This document shows positions 22,037-32,421 of a stretch of DNA of 64,000 nucleotides, one piece after another. Position numbers and translations under genes: made by a program. Numbering within the stretch: the stretch's first letter is position 1; every line of letters starts with the position of its first letter. Under the pieces are notes generated by a model. The model was not told the origin of the DNA and searched no databases. It was given only the letters and a program-made list of their open reading frames with translations. Origin of the DNA: Endotrypanum monterogeii (lineage: Eukaryota; Euglenozoa; Kinetoplastea; Trypanosomatida; Trypanosomatidae); assembly GCA_000333855.2 (NCBI GenBank), contig CM007333.1:545084-609083 (forward strand). The letters run 5' to 3'.

Positions 22037-22160
22037 TCATATATGAGGAGGATGCTGAAAACGGCAAAAGCTCAAAGGGGCCGTAAGATGAGGAGAGTCG
22101 CAGCAGAGCTTCGGCAGAGAAATGCTGCAGGTCGGCCTGTTTCTGTCTATGGAATGGAAA

Positions 22161-22191
<31 letters not shown>

Positions 22192-22204
22192 GTATGTGTG
22201 TGTT
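22161..22204. repeat. (TGTGTA)n array
   Basis: Hexamer-like repeat of TGTGTA with a final TGTATG step and GT end. Confidence 0.9.
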
Positions 22205-22477
22205 TGATGCTCTGTTTACTCGAGATATATATATATATATAATATGCTTTTGCGAATGCGCTAACGACGATGCCTACTTGCGCACACGGGTGCAGATGAG
22301 GTGCGTGTGAAGCGGCTCAAACCCTCTGCGAGACGCCGCTAGCCCACTTCTTTACACGTGAGGACGTGCGGTTGACACTCTCCCCATCAACAGGGAAGAT
22401 GTCTCTACGCACAAAAACGCGCGAGTGTATGTATGCGTGGTGGTGGGGTGGGGGGGGGGGCGAACGGTTTGAGTGAA

Positions 22478-25400
22478 TTAAAGTGTCGTTTCCTCAATGA
22501 TGGGCCTCAGCGCACCCATGTTCTCCCCAGCCACCACATCGCACGGAAAATCTACAGACACCTGCATCTCAGGGAACAAGGCATTGAGGACCGTCCGCAC
22601 GCCGTCCATGATCAACTCCACATCTTTGGCTACCTGCCGATAGACCGAAACGTGACAGTCCACCCACACACAGTCGTGCACTGTGTTAGTGAGCACAGCG
22701 AGGCCATTGTAGTTATTGTTGGCGAGGAAGTGCCGCCACAGAACCCCCAGCATCACCTGTACAATCTCGCCAGCAAACCCCTGTACGGGGTAGTTCTTGA
22801 GGTGTGTAGGGGAGAAATTTGTCGACTTGCGAACCGCGTCCCGCTCACGCAGCATTCCCTCAGGGACATCCGACTCCGTGAACACGTAGCGGCTTCCTGT
22901 GAGCACAGGAAACATGCCTTTGAAGAATTGGTGACCGCGAACGTTTCGCACTCCATTCTGCAATGATGCGTCGTAGTTGTTTGCGGATAAGGTAACCATT
23001 TTATTAAACACCTCAACTCCGCGGTACGTCTCGTTTTCCTTCTCAATAAGCATGCGTACCTGGTCCTGGGTAAGCCCAGTGCTCTGACTCAGCATCCGAA
23101 CCCCGGCACCATACTGCCGTTGGAAGGAAAAAATCTTTGCCTGTTGCCTCAGCTTCACAAACTCAGGCTCCTTGTTCTTCTTGGCGCGCTGTAGAACATC
23201 AGTATACTTGAGATCAGGGCGCATCATGGTTACACGTTTGCAGTGAAAGTCTACATTGTGTCGCAAGTCATCGAGCATCTGTTCGTCGGATGCGAGCACA
23301 GCAAGCGCCACAACCTCCAATTGTGAATAATCCGCCTCGATACACATGCCTTTGTCGCCAAAGCGGCTGATGAACATATCACGTAGGGTTGACTTATCTT
23401 CCTTGGGAATGTTCTGGCAGTTTGGGTTGGCACTTGCGAGGCGTCCAGTATTGGTCTTGTTATGTATTAGCTCGTGGTGAATGCAGCTGTCCGTTGAGTG
23501 TACAAGCGACACCATACCAGTGCCCCCGTCGGTTCTCTCGTAGTATGTACCGATAAGCTTCTCGAGCGCGCGCAACTCAAGGATAACATTGGCGGTCTTA
23601 TCCTCGTGGTTCGACTTGAAGTAGCGAAGCGTGTCCTCGCCAACCTGGAGCTGCCGCGTTGTGGAACTTCGGAAGCGGCGCATCACGTGCTCCGCCTCCA
23701 GCTCATTTGGAATGTACTGAGCCAGCCGACCCTTTATGTTCACCTTCACGAGATCATCGTGGGCGCAAGGGACAGCAAAGCAGTCATATGGGGAGGAAGC
23801 CGTTCTGCCGACAAGGCACATGAGAGCCAAACGCTTCCGCTCGGCATCGGGTAGAGCATTGTAGTAGCCAACAAAAGCACGTCGCTGCCGCAGCAGCACC
23901 GGCAGGTCCTCATCGGTGCGTGCTGCGTGAGTTTTTTTGGGCTTGCGCGCCTTGGACGACTCGCTGGAGAGAGCCTCGTGCTGCAGGGCAGCGTTGGCCA
24001 TATGGAGAAAGATATCGATGTAGTAGCTGCACCACTCCTCCGGCTTCATCATTGCCTCCTGGAGGAGCGCCTTCTTGAAGGCCTCGGCAACGCCCAACTT
24101 GTTGCGCTTCCCTACCTTCGGTAACGCCTTCGGCGGGATGACCGGCCCAAGCGATTCCGCGGCACCGCCTTTGCTGCTGCTGGCCTCCCTCCTCGAACCA
24201 CCCGGCACTGCCAGCAGATCGTTCGCGTGGTGGTGCTTGTAGTAGGCAAAGATGGAAACCGTGTCAGCAAGAGAGATGTTGTAGCGCAGCTTTGGCTCCA
24301 CCGCATCCAGGTAGCCAGAGTGGGACTCCAAGTATCGGGCGAGTGCTGCATCACTGCGGATGTAATGCATAAAAGAAAAGCCGGCGTCGCGCGCGAGAAT
24401 GGTCACATGCGCATCGGCAAATGATGTGTCTCTCACGGATGCATCGTCGTCTGCCGGTATAATCATTTCTGTGTGTTTCTCGACCTGACCGTTGATGAAT
24501 CGCTCCAGCTGATCGGCCTTGTCGCTCTCCGTGAGTGTCACCGATTCCCCACTGATCGGGTTTTTGACAAAGAGTTTGGCCACGCCATCGTCGCCGCTCG
24601 GCGTCAGAGCAGCGAAGAGAAAAAGATGGCGACGCGGCAGCAAATTGGCGAGAGCCGAAGTCTCACCACGTGCGTCTGTATTTAACCGCGATACGGTCGT
24701 CGACTCGCGCCGCAAACTTTCCAAAATAGACGCGCTCTTGCGGAAACTCGCCTGTCGCATGTACGCCTCCAAGTACCCACGAAAGAGTCGCGTGCCCTTC
24801 TCCGGAGACATGCCCGCCATCATAGCGCAGTCGCCAATGCCGAGGACGTGCACTGGCGGCCGTAGAAATACCCCATTCGGGTATGAGGTTTGCGGGAAGT
24901 ATTCGGGGGGGAGGAACAGGTTGTGGCGCGAGAAGAGCTCGCCTGTGAGCGCCTTGCTCTCTCGCGCGTTCGTGCTGAGCGTCAGTTTTCCTCCAAAGAA
25001 GAAGGTGATCAGGTGCTGGTTGGAGGACCAGTTGAAGAATTTCCGGCAGTCGTGGGGAATTTCCTGCGGAATCGACTCCTCCAACTGTCGGCGCAGCTCC
25101 AGAACCTTCGTCGTCAGCTCATTGCCTTGCCGCTGCGCGAGGTCGACGTTCGTCTTGAGGCCGTTGTACTCCATCTCGGTAGTACACAGCAGCCCCTCCA
25201 TCCGAGCACAGCAAATAATCACCTGCCGCTGCTCGAGGGCTCGTTCCATGTGCTTGCAGAATATTAGCTCGGTGTTTTCGAGATCGCCGTGGAGGTACTC
25301 TGTGAGTGTAGTGTACGGAATCTCGTACGTCTCCTTACCCTCAGCCCACGCCCGTTTCACCGCATCGAGTTTAGCGGTTCGGCCGCCGTAGCTCTTTGCG

Positions 25401-27421
25401 ACGTCCTCCAGGCCTGCACCGTGCCCTAACTTCACCTCGTGCCCCGTCAGGAGATATTCTCCATACATGGTATCCCATATCTTTCCGCCGCGGCGCAAGA
25501 ACTTGCGGAGCTCGGCATCACGCCACAGATGCAGCAAATCAAACTTAACGTTGTGACCGACAAGAACATCGTACTCGTCCAGTGGCGGCAAAAAAAGCGA
25601 GTCCTTGGATGACTTCTCGACGAGATGATTCTGGCTGGTCATGGATGGGTCATCATAGCGCATGGAAACGCTGCGGTCGAAGTATCGCCTCGGTATGAAG
25701 ACGTTCCCCTTGTAGTCGCGAGCCCCGGAAAGGACGACATAATTCTCCTTTGTGAAGGGGTTTGCAACACGCTTGTAGCGCCGCATCGTCGTCGTCTCTA
25801 AATCCACGATGAGGTAGCGACGCAGGCCGTCCAACGCCTTCTTTTCGCGCTCCAGGCGGCCTTGATCCTCGTATATTTTTTTACGCCACTGCTGTAGCCC
25901 GAACACGACCTCAGCGTCGTTGATGTTAACCCTGTTGAGGAAACTAGCAGTGGTGATCTGGGGAACAGGATTGTTTTTTGCATCTCTCTCCGTCTCCTGG
26001 ATCCGCGTGAAGGCCACCGCAGCCTCCTCCTGGGCTGGGATGCTGTTCACGGCACTCATGATGGCCGGGGAAACTTTGTGCAGGCGCTCAGAGAAGAGCC
26101 TGTTGGCAAGCGCAGTGAAACCGCGGTGGAGGTAGCGCTCCATCTTTTCCTCGTCCTTGCGCAGGTGATTTTCTGGGGTACAGTTTTGCCGGATACGCTC
26201 CCATGTACCACGTGGATCCTCCTCCTCGTTGAGTCCCTTCGCGACATTGTGCCCTCCCAAGTAGGGCGACAAGCTTGAGATCTCTGCAACGAAGAATGGA
26301 CTTTTGGGGCGGCATGTTCGAGCGAAGGCCACGAGCTGCGATGCCTTGGTGCGGGCTGTGGGCACAAACAACGAGATAGAGGAGCTGCCCTCCCCGTAAA
26401 GAAGTGTAGTGAGTGCGTTGAGCTTCGCGGTCTCCTCTGCAAGGCTTCTGATCATATGCACCGACTGCGAGCGCCGCTGAGAATCAAAGATGGTGACAAT
26501 CATCGTGTACCCCTCTGTGATAGTGCCCTTGCCAACGCGTACATTTATGTCGACAACGAAGACGTTCACCGCTTTGACAGCGCGCCGCACAATCTGCTCT
26601 ACAGGATTCAGCGCTTTGCGACTTCCGGGGGTGCCAAAACGTCGATGTACATTGAGCAGCACATCCCAACCCAAAACGGCACTTCGGGCAGCGCAGTTCG
26701 ACTTGAGCGTCTCACTCGGTAAGTAGGCGCCAGCATCAACGTCAAACATTGGCGGATCCACGTTGGTGCCATTAAACTGACGCTGCGTCAGCAAATAGGC
26801 TGCGTGTTCAAGGCCAAGAGGCATGTCCACACCCTTTACAACCTCCTGCTGTGCTCTAAAGGCCAAGAACGTGATGCCCCATATGTCCGGCGCCAATGCC
26901 AGCCTCTTCATCACTTTCGCGCTGAGCAACGCCGCGGCAGACTTCACGTCAGCCGAGGTGTCGTTGCTGAAGAGAAGCCCAGCGATGTAGTCCTCGCCTA
27001 TGCGCTCATCCATCCACATGGCAGCCCTCCAGATGAGTGCCTCCCCCACAAGTGCGACTTCATTCGTTGTGGCACAGTAGACGGCGAAGAGCTTCTGTAC
27101 GGGGTCGTAGGCAAGCGTGAAGATGCAGTACTGTGCCTTAGCCAACAACATCTTTGGATCATCGGCTACCACCGTGGGTGAAAAGGGGTTCTGTCGGGCT
27201 GGGTACCACTTCATCGCCGGCAGCCGTGTCCCCGAGGCAGCAGGCGGGTCACTACCCAGTTGCACTGCAGGAGGGACCGCCGTACTGTCAGCGACCGCAT
27301 ATCTGGGAGGTATCGAAGAGGTTGCCGTGTAGCAAACCGGGCATATAAAGGCGCTGCTGCTGAGAATTTCTGTCACGATGTTTGGCGGTTGGCCAATAAT
27401 ACTCGCGTACCGGCGCAACAT
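22478..27421 (-). CDS. POLID: mitochondrial DNA polymerase I-like, POLID type
   Basis: A 1,647-residue family-A polymerase. The N-terminus (MLRRYASIIG, few acids) fits a mitochondrial presequence. Residues about 60-530 are family-specific. A 3'-5' exonuclease domain follows: LIVDLETT (about 540), VGHNVKFDLLHL (about 621-632) and YLHGDLENT (about 709-717). The polymerase core has a thumb start (YNGLKTNVDLAQ), then an unusual ~425-residue insertion (about 815-1240), then TGRLASANPNCQNIP, motif A DYSQLEVVAL (Asp about 1364), motif B RQQAKIFSFQRQYGAG (about 1423-1438) and motif C VHDCVW (His-Asp at 1582-1583), all intact. Trypanosomes have four mitochondrial Pol I-like enzymes; length near that of T. 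brucei POLID (about 1,627) and proximity to the p166-like gene point to POLID, needed for kinetoplast DNA minicircle replication. POLIB and POLIC are alternatives. The ATG at 27421 follows a good acceptor; the frame upstream opens only with GTG. Confidence 0.88.
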   Translation of the reverse strand: MLRRYASIIGQPPNIVTEILSSSAFICPVCYTATSSIPPRYAVADSTAVPPAVQLGSDPPAASGTRLPAMKWYPARQNPFSPTVVADDPKMLLAKAQYCIFTLAYDPVQKLFAVYCATTNEVALVGEALIWRAAMWMDERIGEDYIAGLLFSNDTSADVKSAAALLSAKVMKRLALAPDIWGITFLAFRAQQEVVKGVDMPLGLEHAAYLLTQRQFNGTNVDPPMFDVDAGAYLPSETLKSNCAARSAVLGWDVLLNVHRRFGTPGSRKALNPVEQIVRRAVKAVNVFVVDINVRVGKGTITEGYTMIVTIFDSQRRSQSVHMIRSLAEETAKLNALTTLLYGEGSSSISLFVPTARTKASQLVAFARTCRPKSPFFVAEISSLSPYLGGHNVAKGLNEEEDPRGTWERIRQNCTPENHLRKDEEKMERYLHRGFTALANRLFSERLHKVSPAIMSAVNSIPAQEEAAVAFTRIQETERDAKNNPVPQITTASFLNRVNINDAEVVFGLQQWRKKIYEDQGRLEREKKALDGLRRYLIVDLETTTMRRYKRVANPFTKENYVVLSGARDYKGNVFIPRRYFDRSVSMRYDDPSMTSQNHLVEKSSKDSLFLPPLDEYDVLVGHNVKFDLLHLWRDAELRKFLRRGGKIWDTMYGEYLLTGHEVKLGHGAGLEDVAKSYGGRTAKLDAVKRAWAEGKETYEIPYTTLTEYLHGDLENTELIFCKHMERALEQRQVIICCARMEGLLCTTEMEYNGLKTNVDLAQRQGNELTTKVLELRRQLEESIPQEIPHDCRKFFNWSSNQHLITFFFGGKLTLSTNARESKALTGELFSRHNLFLPPEYFPQTSYPNGVFLRPPVHVLGIGDCAMMAGMSPEKGTRLFRGYLEAYMRQASFRKSASILESLRRESTTVSRLNTDARGETSALANLLPRRHLFLFAALTPSGDDGVAKLFVKNPISGESVTLTESDKADQLERFINGQVEKHTEMIIPADDDASVRDTSFADAHVTILARDAGFSFMHYIRSDAALARYLESHSGYLDAVEPKLRYNISLADTVSIFAYYKHHHANDLLAVPGGSRREASSSKGGAAESLGPVIPPKALPKVGKRNKLGVAEAFKKALLQEAMMKPEEWCSYYIDIFLHMANAALQHEALSSESSKARKPKKTHAARTDEDLPVLLRQRRAFVGYYNALPDAERKRLALMCLVGRTASSPYDCFAVPCAHDDLVKVNIKGRLAQYIPNELEAEHVMRRFRSSTTRQLQVGEDTLRYFKSNHEDKTANVILELRALEKLIGTYYERTDGGTGMVSLVHSTDSCIHHELIHNKTNTGRLASANPNCQNIPKEDKSTLRDMFISRFGDKGMCIEADYSQLEVVALAVLASDEQMLDDLRHNVDFHCKRVTMMRPDLKYTDVLQRAKKNKEPEFVKLRQQAKIFSFQRQYGAGVRMLSQSTGLTQDQVRMLIEKENETYRGVEVFNKMVTLSANNYDASLQNGVRNVRGHQFFKGMFPVLTGSRYVFTESDVPEGMLRERDAVRKSTNFSPTHLKNYPVQGFAGEIVQVMLGVLWRHFLANNNYNGLAVLTNTVHDCVWVDCHVSVYRQVAKDVELIMDGVRTVLNALFPEMQVSVDFPCDVVAGENMGALRPIIEETTL

Positions 27422-28794
27422 TGTGACACCCTGAAGACGAAATCCGGGTGGAAGCGAGAGACAGATGAGCTCCTGTTTCTTATGACCCACACCAAAGCTA
27501 ACGGTGCAGTACTCCTCATCCACAATATTTCTTCTTCTTGTCCCTCCCCTTTTTTTCCTCCTCAGTCAGGCGAATGGCCACTTAATCTGGAAGTGTGCAA
27601 TCCAACAAAATGTGCAAGAACACAATGTGGACTTATGCCCCCCTGTTTCTCCTCCTCTTGTAGTTGAGCAACTCGTGTGGTGCGAATATGTACGTTCTGA
27701 TGGTTGAGTGTCTGAAATCCTATGAGGTGACATGCAAACACCAAGAGAGATGAATAAGCAGATCGTAGCGTGATGTGGCGCCTCTGGTAGTATTCTGCCA
27801 GACCACTACCTTCCACCACTTTTTTTCCTGCTTTGGTTTATATACGCGATGCGAGCACAGAGGAGCAAGCGAGTAATGATATGAAACTGACCCGCCTCGA
27901 TTTTGCTCTCGCTGACAGCAACAGCAAAAAAAAAAAAAACTGTTGTTGCTCAGAGAGACTCGGAAATATCAGACGGAGCTTCGGTCTATTATATCACGCT
28001 TTGCCGATGCGACTCCCACCACGTTCCCTTTTGCGGTCTGTAACTCTTGTCGCTGTGAAGACACAAATGGATGCGGGGGGAAAAAAAAAGGGTAGGACAG
28101 AAAGAAGGTAGATAAATGTAAGAATTGTGCGATGATGAAGAGTCCAATATATAAATATAAATATAAGGAAGGTTGGATGATACACTGAAATACACCCCAG
28201 GATATAACAGCGCTTGCCGAAAGTAGGATGAGAAGCCTCACCCCTGAGGTGCACCAAACAGCAGATGCCATGGCCAGTTATCACAATACCACCCCTCTCC
28301 TCCCCTCCCCCATACACACACCAGACAAAAAAAAGTACATCCCTCTCAACAACAGCGACTGTTTGTAGAAAAAGAGATGAGAAACGCGACCCTTAAAGGC
28401 TAGCTGGTGATTTCGCTTCAAACGACGACACAGACAAAACATTTGCCCTGGGCGACAGAAGACGCAGCGTGAACGACTATCTATTTCGTTTGCTAGCATG
28501 TTTGTTTGGGTGTGTGTGTGTGTGTGCATGCAGTCTACTGCAGAGCGGACTATTCAAAATCGAAACGCATAGTGGGGGAGAAAAAATAACTTTGCACGTA
28601 GCGACCCACATGTGCAAATAGATGATTGATATGAGTAGATGAATAGAAGAGGGAAATACGTCATCGACCATTGCCTGTTGACCACTACTGCTACCGTCAC
28701 CACCCTCCGACGCGCCAGAGAGCAAGAGCTTATTATGTATTCATTTTTTTTTTTTTTTTGGGGGGGGGGAGGAATGTGTGTGCTTCTTTTCTTC
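27422..28794. other. intergenic between MAP kinase and POLID genes
   Basis: About 1.4 kb with no supported gene. On the plus strand at about 27527-27565 there is a strong pyrimidine tract ending in CAG, antisense to transcription. There is a (TG)8 array at 28510-28526, a run of T followed by G at 28743-28769 next to the kinase stop codon, and several poly-A runs. Confidence 0.6.
27431..27465 (-). promoter_or_regulatory. predicted spliced-leader acceptor of POLID
   Basis: On the minus strand a pyrimidine-rich run (CTGTCTCTCGCTTCC...) ends in TTTCGTCTTCAG, nine bases before the ATG at 27421. It lies inside the 34-codon upstream open extension and so supports the shorter protein beginning with a presequence. 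Confidence 0.55.
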
Positions 28795-30546
28795 TCAAAC
28801 TCCTCGGGACGCAGGAGGCACATGCGCACACTTCAATTGTTGAAGCTGCCGCTGCACATCACGCGATGCTTCGATCTCTTCCTCATAGAGGGTGCGCAGC
28901 GCCTGTGCAGTGGTAATGCGGTGATCGAACTCCCACATGAACGGAGGGATGTCGTCAACGACGATGCACGGATGCGCATTCTGGTAGGCAACGATATCTT
29001 TCATTTCCTTTCGCGCAACAGCTGGGTCAGCAGTACCGCAGCGCATAATTTCATCTCTGATGTCATACAGCGAGCGGAAAAAGGGGTCGCGTAGAGCCTC
29101 CACGGCGGTTGGTCGCTTGCGTGGATCAAAGGAGAGCAACTTTGCTATGAGTATACCCAGGTCAATAGGTACATCAACGTTGGAGTTGAAGAGGGCGGTA
29201 TGGAAAAGAACCTGGGAGTAAGCTTGGTTGTTCAGTGCACCCGAGTCTCTGCCTCTTGAAGTGCCGTTGAGAAAAAGAATGTCTTTTATGAAGTACTTGC
29301 CTTCATCGCCTCCTTCGAACATCTCATCGACCTGCTCCGGCGACTGCGGCACATCACGCAGCCCTGGTGTCTCCAGAATCAACGTCAGCTGGGACAGGTA
29401 ATTTGCACCAGGAAACAAGGGGCGGCGCAGCAGCATCTCGGCCAGGATACACCCCACAGACCACATATCAATCGCGTAGTTGTAGCGACTCATGATGAGC
29501 AGCTCTGGTGCTCGGTAGTAGCGAGTGACTACGTATTCGGTAAGACTGTACAACGGAGGATGCTCGGCTGAGTTCGAAGCGCGGAATTCGCCGTGAGAGT
29601 CCGAAGATGACCAACATAATCGGCGCCAGCCCTCCAGCTCCTCCACGCTTGACCCAGCCGCCACCGCGACCGAGTTAAAAGCACTTTCATGTGGGCAAAC
29701 AGGAACTCCGCCTCTGGAAAGACCAAAGTCGCACAGCTTGGCGTCGCAGTTGCCGTTGAGCAAGACGTTCCCAGGTTTCAGGTCGCGATGGATGACACCA
29801 CTGCTGTGCACAAACACCAACGCCTTGATAAGCTGATAGGCAATAAAGCGGAGTTGATCGATTCGAATTTCTTGTGAAGACCTCAGCAGAGACTCGAGGT
29901 CCGTGTCCATGAGGTCTGTCACCAGGTATATGTCCTCCAACGAGGCCGATGACGTCGCGCCTGCGGGGACAGGTGAACGCCCGACATCCATGAGCCGCAC
30001 TATATTGGGATGCCCCTTCAAATACTTCAACACCTTCACCTCCCGCAAGATGCGGCGTCCATCTACGAGATCATCGAGAACTTTTGTCACCTTCTTGATC
30101 GCGACAAACGGCGACACTGCTCCGTGTGCCAGCCTACGGCGCCTGAACGGCTCTGAGAGCAAGTTGAGAACCTGCACGGGTCTACCCTGCGCTGCCCCCT
30201 GAAGAGCAGCCGGAGTGCGGAAGTACAAAGGAGCACTGTTGGCGCGATGTAACCGCGTCACAATGTGCCCCTCCTCCTCGATTGTGCGCATCACCTCATT
30301 GTAATGAACACTGGATGGAACGAGCCGAAGATCCACAGCAGCACACACCACACCATATGCACCATACCCAATCGCACTCAGCACCTCGAAGTGCGGCGCG
30401 ACCGTGAAAAGAGAACCCCTCACGCGATACACCTTGCTGTGTTCATTAGAGCAATCCATCGTTGCCGGCGCACCACCGCCGCTGAAAAGCATCCCGCTGT
30501 CTACAGCCATCTCGATGAACGGTAGCGCCGCTTCATTGTACATCAT
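28795..30546 (-). CDS. MPK7: MAP kinase, MPK7-like, with TEY activation motif
   Basis: A 583-residue CMGC protein kinase. Gly-rich loop GYGAYGVV (60-67), VAIKK lysine (about 151), HRDLKPGN catalytic loop (253-260), DFG (273-275), activation motif TEY (336-338) followed by VVTRYYRAPE, and the ERK/CDK-type WSVGCILAEML segment are all present, so it should be active. It has two unusual insertions: about 80 residues between the glycine loop and the lysine strand, against about 15 normally, and about 60 residues between DFG and TEY. The TEY marks it as a MAP kinase activated by dual Thr/Tyr phosphorylation. From memory, the L. major gene at this position is MPK7, reported to be phosphorylated in amastigotes. 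Two adjacent ATGs open the frame; a short upstream frame precedes them. Neighbours give no pathway hint. Confidence 0.9.
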   Translation of the reverse strand: MMYNEAALPFIEMAVDSGMLFSGGGAPATMDCSNEHSKVYRVRGSLFTVAPHFEVLSAIGYGAYGVVCAAVDLRLVPSSVHYNEVMRTIEEEGHIVTRLHRANSAPLYFRTPAALQGAAQGRPVQVLNLLSEPFRRRRLAHGAVSPFVAIKKVTKVLDDLVDGRRILREVKVLKYLKGHPNIVRLMDVGRSPVPAGATSSASLEDIYLVTDLMDTDLESLLRSSQEIRIDQLRFIAYQLIKALVFVHSSGVIHRDLKPGNVLLNGNCDAKLCDFGLSRGGVPVCPHESAFNSVAVAAGSSVEELEGWRRLCWSSSDSHGEFRASNSAEHPPLYSLTEYVVTRYYRAPELLIMSRYNYAIDMWSVGCILAEMLLRRPLFPGANYLSQLTLILETPGLRDVPQSPEQVDEMFEGGDEGKYFIKDILFLNGTSRGRDSGALNNQAYSQVLFHTALFNSNVDVPIDLGILIAKLLSFDPRKRPTAVEALRDPFFRSLYDIRDEIMRCGTADPAVARKEMKDIVAYQNAHPCIVVDDIPPFMWEFDHRITTAQALRTLYEEEIEASRDVQRQLQQLKCAHVPPASRGV

Positions 30547-30557
30547 TTTTTTTTAAA

Positions 30558-30599
30558 TTACCCTAGTGACATGTACTTTTTTCCAGTGGCGTTTCTCAT
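30558..30599 (-). other. possible 13-codon upstream ORF before the MAP kinase
   Basis: On the minus strand an ATG at 30599 opens a 13-codon frame that ends in TAA 11 bases before the kinase ATG. A second ATG lies in the same small frame. Whether it is in the mRNA depends on which splice acceptor is used. If it is, it could lower kinase translation. No protein function is proposed. Confidence 0.3.
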
Positions 30600-30648
30600 T
30601 TTTTTTTCCCAATGAGCGGAGGTGAGCCGGTTAAGGAGCCAGGGGGGG

Positions 30649-30704
30649 TGCGCGCGCATGTGTGTTTGTGTGCGCGTGTGTGTGTGTATATATATGTGTG
30701 TGTG
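30649..30704. repeat. GT-rich/TA array
   Basis: GCGCGC step, then TGTGTGTG with TATATATA in the middle; located upstream of the kinase start. Confidence 0.9.
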
Positions 30705-32421
30705 GAGGAGGGCGAATGGGAAGTGGGGTGACAAAGCGCAAACTCATACATCAGCTGCGCGGAGTCAACGTAGTTCTGTTCTCATCAACGAACCCTCGCT
30801 TCTCAGGCTATCGTATGAGGTAGACGCCGCGCCATATGCTGGGACTTGCAGGGATCCATTGCGTCGTATGATTCAATGCTAAACAAAGGCTTTACACCCC
30901 TGACCGACCCATCCACCGCCAAAGGCCCTCTCAACATAGCGTCACCGAGCGAACGTTACGAGCCAATTCGAAGCCGCCTTCCTCACGCTGTCCGCCACGC
31001 GGTGCGCTCCTGTTGGAGAGGCAGGGCGCCCCAAGCAGCAAACAGTAGAAAAAAAACAGATTCAAACACCCTTCGGACCCCTGGAGCACCGACCCTCCAT
31101 ATGGGCAAAAAAAAATCTGTTTGATGTCGCATTTTGCGAAAGACGTCACGCGATTCACGAGCCTCACCGCCGATAAACAAAGAGGAACACCACATCGCCC
31201 ACACGTCACCAGGCCGTAGGCACCTAAGATCAACTGTCCCTTTCAGAGGAGGAGCAGAAATGTCGGAAAACACAGTGGACTGTTTGTTTTCTACGCACGC
31301 TTAGTTGTAGAGCGTAATGCCCCCCCCCCTTCCGTATAGGAAGAGAGAGAGATGCACCATATTGGTGTCAAGTGCCTTCAACCGACGATAGGGCGACAGC
31401 GCGCTTAAGGATTCAGTCCCAAGAAAAAAAAAGAAAAATTGACATTCCCAGAACTCACTGAGAACAGTGAGACCGACACAATGTGAGGGACTTTAGAGGA
31501 GAAGTGTATTATCCCCGTCTCGTCTGTGGGGATAAAAGTGGCGGGCTAGTGTGTTGCAAACACGAATCATGGTGTATTGTCCATCACTGGAGCTGCAGCT
31601 ATCATTTTCATTGATGACGGCTGCGCCTTGTTGGGAAAACAAGTCAAGAGCTAAAGCTGTTTACAGAAAAAAAAAAAAGAGCAAGGCGAGGAGGAGAAGT
31701 GCAAGAGCTCGTAGGTGGGCTCAGTGGATGAGACGACTTGAGAGCGGGAGGCGTCTTGTTAGATGACATTCTTGACTGTTGCCTACTGCCCTCAAGACCT
31801 GCTCATCTCCATAGCGCTGTTTGAGAGGCTGGAGACCATTAAAAAACGGCCGCATGTGTGCCGCATCAATCTGCACGCGCAGAAACAGTGAATACCGGTC
31901 AGCACATCCCACACAAGGGTTACACCGCCGTACCCACACAGGCACAGGGCCACTCAGAAGTGTGCGTGCTGTTTATTAACGGTGTAGTGAACTATTTGGG
32001 GAGGAGGGTGTAGTGACACTGAAAAGTCGGTGTAAAAAAAGACATGGGCAGCGTGTGGGGGAGAGTGTTGGCAAAAAGCTGCATAGTTTACGTCCTCAGA
32101 AAATACATAGTGTGTCCCACAAAAGCGAACAAACTGGGGGGCAACACACACGCGCGCTTACGAAGGATTTTTTCATCAAAAAGAAGTTAAGAACTACTGA
32201 ACATGATAATTTCAAAACACACTCGATACATCGTCGTCACCCAACCGCCTTTTCTCCCTTCCCCTCTTGGCAGCGGTGACTACTGCGCAACACCGACTGA
32301 GGTGCTACAACACAGAAATCAGAGCAAAAATACGGCATCTCTCTGCAGCAGGGTGCAGAGACGCCTTGTCCGATGTTGTCGCTAGGTGCAAACTCCGGAC
32401 GTCGCGAAAGCAAAAAAACGC

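Larger units (their letters stand above)
20301..22477. other. intergenic between POLID and squalene monooxygenase genes
   Basis: About 2.2 kb with no supported gene. It contains poly-A/poly-T runs, a TA then GT array (21414-21450), a TA array (22006-22034), a TGTGTA array (22161-22204), a short TA array (22224-22242) and a run of G near 22450. Confidence 0.6.
30547..32421. other. intergenic between dynein and MAP kinase genes
   Basis: About 1.9 kb with no supported gene. It has a GT/TA array with a short G-run (30649-30704), a run of C near 31320 and scattered poly-A runs. No tRNA-like or other structured RNA was recognised. Confidence 0.6.

Noticed and set aside
24519..25391. 290-codon plus-strand frame
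   Set aside because: Antisense to POLID, whose exonuclease and polymerase motifs are intact in the other direction; Arg/Ser-rich shadow translation.
27422..27523. 34-codon N-terminal extension of POLID
   Set aside because: Opens only at GTG and is cut by a predicted splice acceptor; the next ATG gives a plausible mitochondrial presequence.
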